Positions 1 to 8,277 of a stretch of 64,000 bases of DNA are shown one piece after another. Numbering within the stretch: position 1 is the stretch's first letter; every line of letters begins with the position of its first letter. A model generated the notes under the pieces. It had not been told where the DNA came from, made no database searches, and saw only the letters and a list, made by a program, of their open reading frames with translations. The translations under genes and the position numbers were made by a program. Source of the stretch: Croceicoccus hydrothermalis (GTDB lineage: Bacteria; Pseudomonadota; Alphaproteobacteria; Sphingomonadales; Sphingomonadaceae); assembly GCF_022378335.1 (NCBI RefSeq), contig NZ_JAIQCI010000002.1:1-64000 (forward strand), read 5' to 3'.

Positions 1-580
1 GAGGCGTGCGCCTTGATCAATCAGGCACCGCCACATCGCCGTCCGAACAACACGAAGCGGTAGCCTCATGAATAGGACGGGCTATGCACCTGTGGGCTTT
101 GACCATTTTGCGCTGGCGGGGCGGGATCCGCTGGCCCGTGCGGCGCTCGCCGGGACGTTGCACCGCAATTTTCAGGGGTTCACCGATGACGATGCGCCGA
201 ATCTGATCGGGCTCGGCGCCTCCTCGATCAGTGCGTTTCCCCATCTTCTGGTGCAGAACGAAAAGAATGGCGGACGGTACCGGATGCGGGTCGATGCCGC
301 GGGTCTGGCGCCCGAACGCGGTGTGCGCCGCGACCGGCAGGACCGCGCGCGCGGCGCCATCATCGAAGGATTGCTGTGCCACGGTCGCGCGACACTGCCG
401 CCCGACATACTGGTGCAGTCGGGCGCACAGCTGGCGCCGTTTGTGGAGCGCGGCCTTGTCGAGATGACAGGCTCCAGCCTCATCATCGCGCCCGGCGGGC
501 TGCCCTACGCGCGAACGGTGGCGGCGATCTTCGACCCCTATCGCGCGCAATCGGCCCGGCGGTTCAGTTCCGCCGTCTGA
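1..580 (+). pseudogene. hemN: Oxygen-independent coproporphyrinogen III oxidase, C-terminal part, frame broken
   Basis: The frame that is open from 68 to 580 encodes the C-terminal part of HemN, the radical-SAM enzyme of anaerobic haem synthesis. Diagnostic runs are GYAPVGFDHFAL, HRNFQGFTDD and LIGLGASSIS, followed by the typical HemN winged C-terminal domain. A complete HemN is about 450 residues and carries its CxxxCxxC cluster near the N terminus, so this must be a 3' part. The same frame has a TGA at 14-16. The neighbouring frame (positions 3-70) gives a peptide ending EQHEAVAS that would join MNRTGYAP if one base were restored near 65-70. Either hemN carries a frameshift here or the assembly has an error. 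The radical-SAM core lies outside the window. Confidence 0.7.
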
Positions 581-756
581 GCACGCATTTTGGCGGCGTC
601 ACGGCGCTCTGAAACAATTTGTTACATTGCCCCCAAGGAGCGGCAACAAAGCTTGCCGTATAAGGCACGCTGACTGGGTCCGTTCCGGGCCTTTTCGTGA
701 CGTGGCAAGATTTCGCTCCCGCGCCCCATGGGCGCCGGGCGCGCGAAAGGGGTTTC

Positions 757-2337
757 GTGAGTAGCAAGAACGGTCTGTTTTCAACGATAGGGAAGGACCT
801 GCCGGCATCGATCGTGGTGGCGCTGGTCGCGCTTCCTCTTTGCCTCGGTATCGCGCTGGCGTCCGGTGCGCCGCTGTTTTCCGGCCTTATCGCGGGCATT
901 GTCGGCGGCATTGTCGTCGGCATCCTGTCGAAATCGCAATTGTCGGTGAGCGGGCCTGCCGCGGGTCTGACCGTCATCGTCCTGGGCGCGATCGAATCGC
1001 TGCCGACATGGGAGGTGTTCCTCCTCGCCGTGGTGCTGTCCGGCGTGATTCAGGCAGGGTTGTTCTTTACCCGGTCGGGCACATTGTCGGAATTCGTGCC
1101 CAATTCGGTCATCACCGGCATGCTTGCGGCGATCGGCCTCATCCTGATCCTCAAGCAGATCCCCTATGCCGTTGGTTATGAAGGCGATTTCGAAGGGAGC
1201 CTGAGCTTTCTTCAACCGGACGGTCTGAATACGCTGTCGGCGCTGTTCTACTCGGTCTGGGATTTCTTTCTGGTCGGGCCGATGATCATCGCGATCGTTT
1301 CGCTGATCTTCCTGTTCTGGTGGGATGCCAACCGGCCGAGCGAAGGGCCGCTGCGCCTGCTTCCCGGGCCGCTTGTCGTGGTGATCTTCGGCGTGGTGGC
1401 CAATGCATTGTTCATGGCGGTCATCCCGGCATGGGCGATCGGCGGCGACCATCTGGTGCAGGTGCCGGTGGCCGAAACGCTGACCGGTTTCACACAGCAA
1501 TTCTCGACCCCGGATTTCAGTGCGATCGGCATGACCGACGTGTGGGTCGTCGCTTTCACCCTTGCCATCGTAGCCAGCCTGGAATCGCTGCTGTGCGTAA
1601 AGGCGGTCGACGAAATTGACCCGCAGCGCCGCACGACGGATAAGAATTACGAACTGCTCGCGCAGGGTGGCGGCAATATCGTGTCGGGCTTCATCGGCGG
1701 TCTGCCGCTGACCTCGGTCATCGTGCGCAGCTCGGCCAATGTGTCGGCCGGCGCCATGACGAAGATGTCGGCGATCCTGCACGGTTTCTGGCTCCTGCTC
1801 AGCGTGCTGCTCATCCCCGCGGTGCTGAACCTCATCCCCCTCGCCGCGCTTGCCGCGATCCTGATACAGGTGGGGTACAAGCTCAACAATCCGGCGCTTT
1901 ACAAGCTGCGGTGGAAGCAGGGCTGGCATCAGTTCGTGCCGTTCGTGGCGACCGTGGCGGCGATCCTGCTGACCGATCTTCTGACCGGCATCATCATCGG
2001 GCTTGCCATCGGTTTCGTGTTCGTGGTGGCGCGCAATTTCCGCACCGCCATCACCAAGACCAACGACGGCGACCTCTATCTCGTCAGCGCACGTCGCAGC
2101 CTGTATTTCATTCACAAGTATGAATTGCAGAAATCGCTGTCGGAAATACCGGACAATTCGATCGTAGTCATCAATCTCAACCGGGCGGATTTCGTCGATC
2201 CCGACAATATCGAGATCATCAACAGCTTCGTGAAGAATGCCCGGTTCCGCGACATCGACGTCAGCGTGCGCCATGATCTCGACCATCTCGCTAACAGCGG
2301 GCTCGACGCGCCGCTCAGGAAGGTAAACTACGCATGA
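757..2337 (+). CDS. SulP-family anion transporter, probably bicarbonate
   Basis: This is a polytopic inner-membrane SulP (SLC26-like) transporter of about 526 residues. The N-terminal half carries the family signature LPLCLGIALASGAPLFSGLIAG and the SVSGPAAGLTVI segment. About 10-14 hydrophobic helices follow, then a short STAS-like cytoplasmic tail (YELQKSLSEIPDNSIVVINL). I chose the GTG at 757 because a good AAAGGGG ribosome-binding site lies just upstream; an ATG at 697 is also in frame. The stop overlaps the ATG of a beta-carbonic anhydrase by four bases. SulP plus carbonic anhydrase is a known pairing in which the transporter probably moves bicarbonate, which the enzyme interconverts with CO2. 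The substrate is inferred from this context. Confidence 0.9.
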   Translation: MSSKNGLFSTIGKDLPASIVVALVALPLCLGIALASGAPLFSGLIAGIVGGIVVGILSKSQLSVSGPAAGLTVIVLGAIESLPTWEVFLLAVVLSGVIQAGLFFTRSGTLSEFVPNSVITGMLAAIGLILILKQIPYAVGYEGDFEGSLSFLQPDGLNTLSALFYSVWDFFLVGPMIIAIVSLIFLFWWDANRPSEGPLRLLPGPLVVVIFGVVANALFMAVIPAWAIGGDHLVQVPVAETLTGFTQQFSTPDFSAIGMTDVWVVAFTLAIVASLESLLCVKAVDEIDPQRRTTDKNYELLAQGGGNIVSGFIGGLPLTSVIVRSSANVSAGAMTKMSAILHGFWLLLSVLLIPAVLNLIPLAALAAILIQVGYKLNNPALYKLRWKQGWHQFVPFVATVAAILLTDLLTGIIIGLAIGFVFVVARNFRTAITKTNDGDLYLVSARRSLYFIHKYELQKSLSEIPDNSIVVINLNRADFVDPDNIEIINSFVKNARFRDIDVSVRHDLDHLANSGLDAPLRKVNYA

Positions 2338-2972
2338 GGACGTTTGAGGAACTGCTCCTGTCGAACAAGGGCTGGGCGCGCGAGATGCAGGAGCGCAAGG
2401 CCGATTTCTTTACCGAGCAGACGCGCGGACAGAACCCGGAGATCCTGTGGATCGGCTGTTCCGACAGCCGGGTGAGCCCGGATCAGATCACGCAGACACG
2501 GCCCGGCGAATTGTTCATTCACCGCAATATCGCCAATCTCGTGCACGAGGATGACGACAATCTCGCCTCCGTCGTGCAATTCGCGGTGGAAACATTGCGC
2601 GTGCGGCATGTGGTGGTGTGCGGTCATTACGGGTGCGGCGGGATCGAGGCCGCGCTCGAGGGGAATACCGACGGGCCGATCGACAAATGGCTGGAAAACG
2701 CGCGCCAGGTCGAGCGCGATCATGCCGAGGAGCTCAAGCATCAGACCGACCATCGCAAGCGGGTGAACCGTCTGGTCGAACTGAACGTGCGGGATCAGCT
2801 CGTGCGGTTGTCGAAGTTCTCGCCGATCCGCGCGGCACACGAGCGTGGCGACGAACTTTGGCTGCACGGCATGGTCTATGACCTGCGCGATGGGTTGATC
2901 TCGGAATTGCTAACCATCGGCCGAAACGATGCAGCCGCGCCGCCAGTCCCGGAAACGGTCCTGGCGTCCTGA
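2334..2972 (+). CDS. can: Beta-class carbonic anhydrase
   Basis: This 212-residue cytoplasmic zinc enzyme catalyses reversible hydration of CO2 to bicarbonate. All beta-class ligands are present: C42 in the CSDSR motif with D44 and R46, then H98 and C101 in GHYGCGG. HRNIANLV is the usual region near the active site. The start overlaps the stop of the SulP gene as ATGA, so the two are probably translationally coupled and act together in bicarbonate supply or pH balance. A strong intrinsic terminator follows 28 bases after the stop and closes this two-gene operon. Confidence 0.95.
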   Translation: MRTFEELLLSNKGWAREMQERKADFFTEQTRGQNPEILWIGCSDSRVSPDQITQTRPGELFIHRNIANLVHEDDDNLASVVQFAVETLRVRHVVVCGHYGCGGIEAALEGNTDGPIDKWLENARQVERDHAEELKHQTDHRKRVNRLVELNVRDQLVRLSKFSPIRAAHERGDELWLHGMVYDLRDGLISELLTIGRNDAAAPPVPETVLAS

Positions 2973-3000
2973 TCGCAGGGTCCTATTCACGCATGGCAAA

Positions 3001-3033
3001 GCCCCCGCCGCGAAAAATACGGCGGGGGCTTTT
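3001..3033 (+). terminator. Rho-independent terminator of the SulP-carbonic anhydrase operon
   Basis: The arms GCCCCCGCCG (3001-3010) and CGGCGGGGGC (3020-3029) form a perfect 10-bp GC-rich stem around a 9-nt loop, followed directly by TTTT. It lies shortly after the carbonic anhydrase stop codon. Confidence 0.93.
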
Positions 3034-3209
3034 ATGTATAAGCGACGCCGCCATTTGTGCGTCCCAACTTGCTAGGGTGCTGTTTACGGGATCTTATCCA
3101 GTTGGTGAGAGACTCTTTGCAGATCCGAGCGAAGAAAGCGTCCTTTGAAATATCCATATCATGATCGCGGAAGCAGAACGGTACGGCCTCGCGCGTTGGA
3201 AACGCGGGC

Positions 3210-4001
3210 ATGAATCGGCCCGTCGACGCCAGCGTGTTGAAACCGGCGGAGAAGGCGCCCCCATCCGCATGTGAGGGATGCCGCACGGCCAAGCCGCTCC
3301 CCATGGCGATCACCATGGCGTTTCAGCCCATCGTCAACATACAAACCGGACGCTTGTTCGCGTACGAGGCGCTCGTGCGCGGCGTGGCGGGAGAGTCGGC
3401 CGGCGCAATCCTTTCGCAGATCGATCCCGACATGATCTATCGCTTCGATCAGACCTGCCGGGTCAAGGCGATCGAACTTGCAGGCGGGTTGTTTCCCCGC
3501 GACGATGACACGCGCCTTTCGATCAATTTCATGCCAAACGCGGTTTATGAACCGGAGGCCTGCATTCGCGCCTCGCTCGCCGCATCGGCGCGGGTCGGCT
3601 TTTCGCCACGGCGTCTGATGTTCGAATTTACCGAGAACGAGCGCATGACCGACACGGCCCATGTTCTCAAGATCATCGCGTCGTACAAGGCGCACGGCTT
3701 CACCACCGCGATCGACGATTTCGGCTCGGGCTATTCCGGGCTCAACCTGCTTGCCGAACTTACGCCCGATCTTGTCAAGCTGGACATGGATCTGCTGCGC
3801 GGGATCGACTCCTCGTTCGCGCGGCAGCGGATCGTGGCGAATATCGTCAAGCTGTGCAGCGAGCTTGGCATCACATGCATAGCGGAAGGGATCGAGACGG
3901 CGGGCGAACTCGGCACCGTCCGCGCGCTCGGTATCGAACTGGTGCAGGGCTATCTCATCGCCGCGCCGCAGACGGAGCGACTGCCGGAAGTGGCGATATA
4001 G
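3210..4001 (+). CDS. EAL-domain cyclic-di-GMP phosphodiesterase
   Basis: This 263-residue protein is a single EAL domain after a short N-terminal extension of about 33 residues, with no membrane segment or sensor domain. It should hydrolyse cyclic di-GMP to pGpG. The catalytic set looks intact: E53 of EALVR, N106 in SINF, E139, D169-D170 of DDFGSGYSG, K190 of VKLD, E226 of AEGIET and Q246 of QGYL. It most resembles stand-alone EAL proteins or those that follow BLUF sensors, but no BLUF domain is present. The gene stands alone and converges on cfa, with 28 bases between the two stops. The Cys-rich stretch CEGC near residue 21 is not explained. Confidence 0.9.
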   Translation: MNRPVDASVLKPAEKAPPSACEGCRTAKPLPMAITMAFQPIVNIQTGRLFAYEALVRGVAGESAGAILSQIDPDMIYRFDQTCRVKAIELAGGLFPRDDDTRLSINFMPNAVYEPEACIRASLAASARVGFSPRRLMFEFTENERMTDTAHVLKIIASYKAHGFTTAIDDFGSGYSGLNLLAELTPDLVKLDMDLLRGIDSSFARQRIVANIVKLCSELGITCIAEGIETAGELGTVRALGIELVQGYLIAAPQTERLPEVAI

Positions 4002-4029
4002 GCCGAAGCCCACGCCCAAGGCACCGCGA

Positions 4030-5286
4030 TCAGTGGCGCAATGCGTGTTCCGCCTCGACCATGTAATCCCGTGTGAGGGGGAGGGCGCGGCGATCGCGGC
4101 AGTATTGAACCTGATAATTGCACATGCCGCCGTTCTCGAAACTGGACGTCGCACCGGCGAGGTAGAACGTCCACATGCGAAAGAAGCGCGCATCGTACAT
4201 CGCCTCGATCGTCTCCTGATTGGCCATGCACCTGTCGTACCACGCGCGAAGGGTTCGCGCGTAATGGAGGCGCAACATTTCCACGTCGCTGGCGATGAGG
4301 CGGAATTTCTCGCTCGCCGCGATGGTTTCGGACAGCGCGGGGATATAACCGCCGGGAAAGATATATTTGCGGGTGAAGGCGTCTGTCGTGCCCGGTCCGC
4401 CGATCCGCCCGATCGTGTGGAGCAGCATGACCCCATCGTCCGTCAGCAGATTGGCGCATGTTTCGAAAAACGTTTCGAATTGCGGGCGGCCGACATGTTC
4501 GAACATGCCCACCGAAACGATGCGGTCGAACCGCGTATCCCGGCTCGGAAGATCGCGATAATCGACCAATTCGAACGTCACCCTGTCGGCCACGCCTGCA
4601 TCCGCCGCGCGTTGGCGGGCAAGCTCGATCTGTTCGCGCGAAAGCGTGATGCCATGCACCCGCACTTCGAAATGCCGGGCGAGATAGATCGCCATCCCGC
4701 CCCAGCCGCATCCGATGTCGAGCACCGTCTGCCCGCCGCAAAGCCGCAGCTTGGCCGCGATATGCGCAAGTTTCGCCTCCTGCGCCTGTTCCAGCGTGTC
4801 GACACCTTCGGGCCAGTAGCCGCATGAATATTGCATGTGTTCAGCATCCAGCATCAGCCGGTAGAGCGCATTGCCGATATCGTAATGATGCGCGACATTG
4901 CGCTGCGATCCCATGCGGTTGTTGACGGCTTCGCGCGCGAAGGCGATCTTGTTGCCCAGCCTGCGGAACAGGGCCGGTTGCCCGATCGAGCCGCCCCGAT
5001 CCCACGGGCGGTTCGAGCGGAGCAGTTCGACAAGCTCCATGATCCCGCCCCGTTCGATGACGAGCCGCCCATCCATGAAGGCTTCCGCCGCGCCCAGCCG
5101 GGGGTCGAGCACGATATCGCGCGGCACTTGCGCATCGGTGAAGCGGATCCGCACATCGGGAAACCCATCCTCCTGCCGCCCGTAAAATGCGGGCGATCCG
5201 TCGGCGAACGTAACGCCGAGCGTGCCCTTGTTTATAATGCGGCCGAGATAGCGGTGGATCAGTCTGTCGCTCATGCCCCGCGGCAT
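4030..5286 (-). CDS. cfa: Cyclopropane-fatty-acyl-phospholipid synthase family protein
   Basis: This SAM-dependent methyltransferase of about 418 residues adds a methylene group across the double bond of unsaturated phospholipid acyl chains. The SAM-binding motif VLDIGCGWGGMAIYLAR lies mid-protein, preceded by the family run VAHHYDIGNALYRLMLD and EHMQYSCGYWP, and followed by VGMFEHVG. The C terminus carries KYIFPGGYIPAL. An in-frame second Met four codons downstream (5274) is an alternative start. The gene is monocistronic, convergent with the EAL gene, and divergent from the export operon that starts at 5517. The family also contains fatty-acid methyltransferases, so the exact product is not proven. 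Confidence 0.9.
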   Translation of the reverse strand: MPRGMSDRLIHRYLGRIINKGTLGVTFADGSPAFYGRQEDGFPDVRIRFTDAQVPRDIVLDPRLGAAEAFMDGRLVIERGGIMELVELLRSNRPWDRGGSIGQPALFRRLGNKIAFAREAVNNRMGSQRNVAHHYDIGNALYRLMLDAEHMQYSCGYWPEGVDTLEQAQEAKLAHIAAKLRLCGGQTVLDIGCGWGGMAIYLARHFEVRVHGITLSREQIELARQRAADAGVADRVTFELVDYRDLPSRDTRFDRIVSVGMFEHVGRPQFETFFETCANLLTDDGVMLLHTIGRIGGPGTTDAFTRKYIFPGGYIPALSETIAASEKFRLIASDVEMLRLHYARTLRAWYDRCMANQETIEAMYDARFFRMWTFYLAGATSSFENGGMCNYQVQYCRDRRALPLTRDYMVEAEHALRH

Positions 5287-5516
5287 ATTTCACCGTGCGC
5301 ATCATTTCCAGACCCATTTGTGAACAAGTGCTACACGATGGTTCCGCCTCTTTGCGGCAGGATCGCAATGTGCCATATCGGTCCGGGTCCGGGCGGTTCG
5401 CATCCCGGCAACAGGCTTTGCGACGGATGCTGGGGAGCGCCGCGTGCGGCTGGTCGGACCGTCGTTCAAATTCGGGATAGCACGGATCATATCATGGGCC
5501 ACGGGGCGCAATCATC

Positions 5517-7211
5517 ATGGCGGGCATAATGGCGGGACAACGCCTTGGATATCGTGACGCCCTGTCATGGATGTCGCAGATCATCGGACCGGATTCGCGC
5601 TATGTCTCGCTCGGCTTGATCTATACGCTCGCGATCAGCCTGCTTTCACTGGCGACGCCGATCTCGGTGCAGATGCTGATCAATTCGGTTGCGCGCACCG
5701 CGCTGCCCGCGCCGTTGTGGACGTTGTCGGGCGTGTTGCTGCTGCTGCTGCTGATCGTCGCATTCCTGAGCGCGCTGCGGTTCTATATCATGCATCTGTT
5801 CGAACGGCGCTTTTTCGCGCGCGTTGTCGCGCAGATCACGTTGAAGGCGGTGCACGCGCAAAATCCGTTCTTCAATGACGAGAACCGGTACAGCCTGTTC
5901 AATCGTTATTTCGACCTGACCATCGTACAAAAGGCCGTGCCGAGCCTTATCATCGGCGCGTTCACCATCATATTGCAGACCGCGGTCGGGCTGGCGGTGA
6001 CGAGTTTCTACCACCCGTTCTTTCTCGCGTTCAACGCGATCCTGGTGGGGATCTGCGCGCTGATCTGGATCGTGTGGCGGCGCGGGGCGATCACGCAATC
6101 GGTGGCCTTGTCCCATGCCAAGCACGACGCCGCGCACTGGCTGGAAAGCGTGGGTGCGTCGAACGGCTTCTACAAATCGAGCCGCCATCTCGGTTTCGCG
6201 ATGGACCGGTCGGAGCAGGTCACGGCCCATTACGTCGACACGCACAAACGCTATTTCCGGTATATCTTTTCGCAGACGCTCGCGTTCTTCCTCGTCTATG
6301 CCTTTGCGAGCGCGGCGCTGCTCGCGTTGGGCGGTTCGCTCATCCTGAGCGGGGAGCTGACCATCGGGCAGCTCGTCGCGGCGGAGCTGATCCTGTCGGG
6401 TGTGTTCTACGGCATCTATCAGCTCGGCTGGTATCTCGACACGTTCTACGACCTCATCGCCAGTTCGGAAGAGCTGACCCTTCTGTTCTCCATTCCCCAG
6501 GAAGACGCGGAGGCATCGGGGGAGGCGCCGCGCGACGGGGCGATCCGCATGCGCAATGTCGAGGTCGAGGGCGGCCGGTTCGATTTTTCCGTCGGCAGCG
6601 GCGAACAGCTCGTCACGGTGATGGAGCCGGGGGTCGATCGCATGCTGGCGCTCCTGCTCAAGCGGCACGCCATGCCGGATCGCGGCATCGTGTCGATCGG
6701 GGGCAGCGATCTGGGCGCGTTCGATACCTATCTGCTGCGCTCCGCCGTGATGGTGCTCGACCGGCCGACCATCGTGGAGGTGACGATCCGCCAGTATCTT
6801 ACCCTCGCCGCGCCGTCGCGTTCGGGCGAGGAGATCGCCCGCGCGCTCGAACAGGTGGGGCTGAGCCCGCGGATCGCGATGCTGTCCGACGGGCTCGATG
6901 CGCAGCTCGCGTCCTCGGGCTGGCCGCTATCCATTGCGGAGGTGATGGCGCTCAAGCTTGCCAACGCTCTGCTCAGCCAGCCGCGCGTGCTGGTGCTGTC
7001 ACAATTGTTCGACATGATGGCGCTCGACCGGCTGCAAGGCGCGCTCGACCAGCTGCGCGCGGCGGGCACGACCATATTGCTCAGCACCGGGCGGCCCGAA
7101 GCGCTGGAGCGGGATGGCTATCTCTGGCTCGGCAGGACGGAGCAGAAGCGGTTTTCAAGCCGCGAAGAAATGGTCGCCTTCGTCGAAGGCAAGGCGATCC
7201 CCAATGCCTGA
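5517..7211 (+). CDS. ABC half-transporter with degenerate, ATPase-dead nucleotide-binding domain
   Basis: This 564-residue protein has the layout of a type I secretion ABC exporter: about six membrane helices between residues 30 and 320, then a domain that aligns with an ABC ATPase. The ATPase motifs are all replaced. The Walker A position reads MEPGVDRM (about 369-376) with no Gly-Lys-Thr/Ser, the Q-loop Gln is missing, the signature reads PLSIAE (470-475) instead of LSGGQ, Walker B reads VLVLSQLFD (491-499) without Asp-Glu, and the switch His is absent (STGR). The overall fold is still recognisable and the frame is intact, so this looks like a retained pseudo-ATPase. It overlaps an HlyD-type adaptor, followed by a TolC-type channel. 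The substrate is unknown. Confidence 0.85.
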   Translation: MAGIMAGQRLGYRDALSWMSQIIGPDSRYVSLGLIYTLAISLLSLATPISVQMLINSVARTALPAPLWTLSGVLLLLLLIVAFLSALRFYIMHLFERRFFARVVAQITLKAVHAQNPFFNDENRYSLFNRYFDLTIVQKAVPSLIIGAFTIILQTAVGLAVTSFYHPFFLAFNAILVGICALIWIVWRRGAITQSVALSHAKHDAAHWLESVGASNGFYKSSRHLGFAMDRSEQVTAHYVDTHKRYFRYIFSQTLAFFLVYAFASAALLALGGSLILSGELTIGQLVAAELILSGVFYGIYQLGWYLDTFYDLIASSEELTLLFSIPQEDAEASGEAPRDGAIRMRNVEVEGGRFDFSVGSGEQLVTVMEPGVDRMLALLLKRHAMPDRGIVSIGGSDLGAFDTYLLRSAVMVLDRPTIVEVTIRQYLTLAAPSRSGEEIARALEQVGLSPRIAMLSDGLDAQLASSGWPLSIAEVMALKLANALLSQPRVLVLSQLFDMMALDRLQGALDQLRAAGTTILLSTGRPEALERDGYLWLGRTEQKRFSSREEMVAFVEGKAIPNA

Positions 7212-8277
7212 TCGTCCCGAACACAGCGCGCATTTCACCACGTTGGCCGGCATGCGTCCACCCCGCATCGCACGCGTCGTCGCGCTCCTGATCCTGGGCG
7301 GGATCGCGCTGTCGGCGGCGATCCTCTTCCTCGTCCCCTGGGTGCAGACGGCGCAAGGCACGGGCGAGGTCATCGCGCTCGATCCCGATGACCGCGTGCG
7401 GGAGGTGACGTCGCTGATCGATGGCAGGGTCACGGAATTTTACGTGCAGGACGGCGAGGAAGTGGCCGAGGGCGATCCGATCGCGCGCGTCGAGGATGTC
7501 GACCCGCGGCTGATCGAACGTCTTCAGGCAGAGCGTGAACAGCTTTTGATGGAGATCGACGCGATCGCGCGGCGGCGGCAGGTCGCCACGCTCGACGTGG
7601 ACCGCAACCGGCAATTGTTCAACGAGGGACTGGGCTCCCGCCGCGATTTCGAACAGGCGCAGATCAAGGTCGCGGAGGCCGATGCGACGCTGGCCGATGC
7701 GCGCGCGCGGGTGCAGCGCATCGATACCGAACTCAGCCGCCAATCGGCGCAGATCGTGCGCGCCCCGCGCGATGGCCGGATACAGCAGATCAATGTCGCG
7801 GCGGGAAGCGAGCTCGTCTCGCAAGGCACGGTGCTGGCCGTGATCGCGCCGGAGGAGATCGAGCGCGCCGTCGAACTCTACATCAACGGGCGCGACGTGC
7901 CGCTCATCCATGACGGCAGCCCGGTCCGGCTCGAATTCGAAGGGTTTCCCGCCATTCAGTTGAGCGGGTGGCCCTCGCTCGCGCAGGGGATCTATGACGG
8001 TCAGGTTCGCTCGGTCGATCCCATCGCGCAGCCGAACGGGCTTTTCCGCGTCATCGTGGAACAGGTTCCGGGCAAGAGCGACTGGCCCGGACGCCGTTTC
8101 GTGCGCCAGGGCAGCAAGGTGATGGGCTGGGTGCAGGGCGAGGAAGTGTCGGTCGGCTACGAATTGTGGCGGCAGCTCAATGATTTCCCACTCGAGTTCG
8201 GGCCGCGCACCGATGCGGGCTATGGCGGCGGGGGCGGCTCGGACGCCGCCGGTGGCGGAGAGGCACCGGCAAAATGA
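7204..8277 (+). CDS. HlyD-family periplasmic adaptor
   Basis: This 357-residue membrane fusion protein has one N-terminal membrane anchor (about residues 18-42, ending VPWVQTAQG). A lipoyl-like half-motif follows (VTSLIDGRVTEFYVQDGEEV), then a coiled-coil hairpin rich in Arg, Glu and Ala, the second lipoyl half (IVRAPRDGRIQQINVAAGSELV) and a beta-barrel domain. I chose the ATG at 7204, which overlaps the previous gene by 8 bases, because the family anchor begins shortly after it. Adaptors of this kind bridge an inner-membrane exporter and an outer-membrane TolC channel. The C terminus ends in a Gly-rich tail. It is the middle gene of a three-gene operon. Confidence 0.9.
   Translation: MPDRPEHSAHFTTLAGMRPPRIARVVALLILGGIALSAAILFLVPWVQTAQGTGEVIALDPDDRVREVTSLIDGRVTEFYVQDGEEVAEGDPIARVEDVDPRLIERLQAEREQLLMEIDAIARRRQVATLDVDRNRQLFNEGLGSRRDFEQAQIKVAEADATLADARARVQRIDTELSRQSAQIVRAPRDGRIQQINVAAGSELVSQGTVLAVIAPEEIERAVELYINGRDVPLIHDGSPVRLEFEGFPAIQLSGWPSLAQGIYDGQVRSVDPIAQPNGLFRVIVEQVPGKSDWPGRRFVRQGSKVMGWVQGEEVSVGYELWRQLNDFPLEFGPRTDAGYGGGGGSDAAGGGEAPAK

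Noticed and set aside
781-2286. Long open frame on the minus strand opposite the SulP gene
   Set aside because: It is rich in Arg, His, Asp and Gln in the way antisense frames of GC-rich genes are, and it matches no family. The SulP gene on the other strand is certain.
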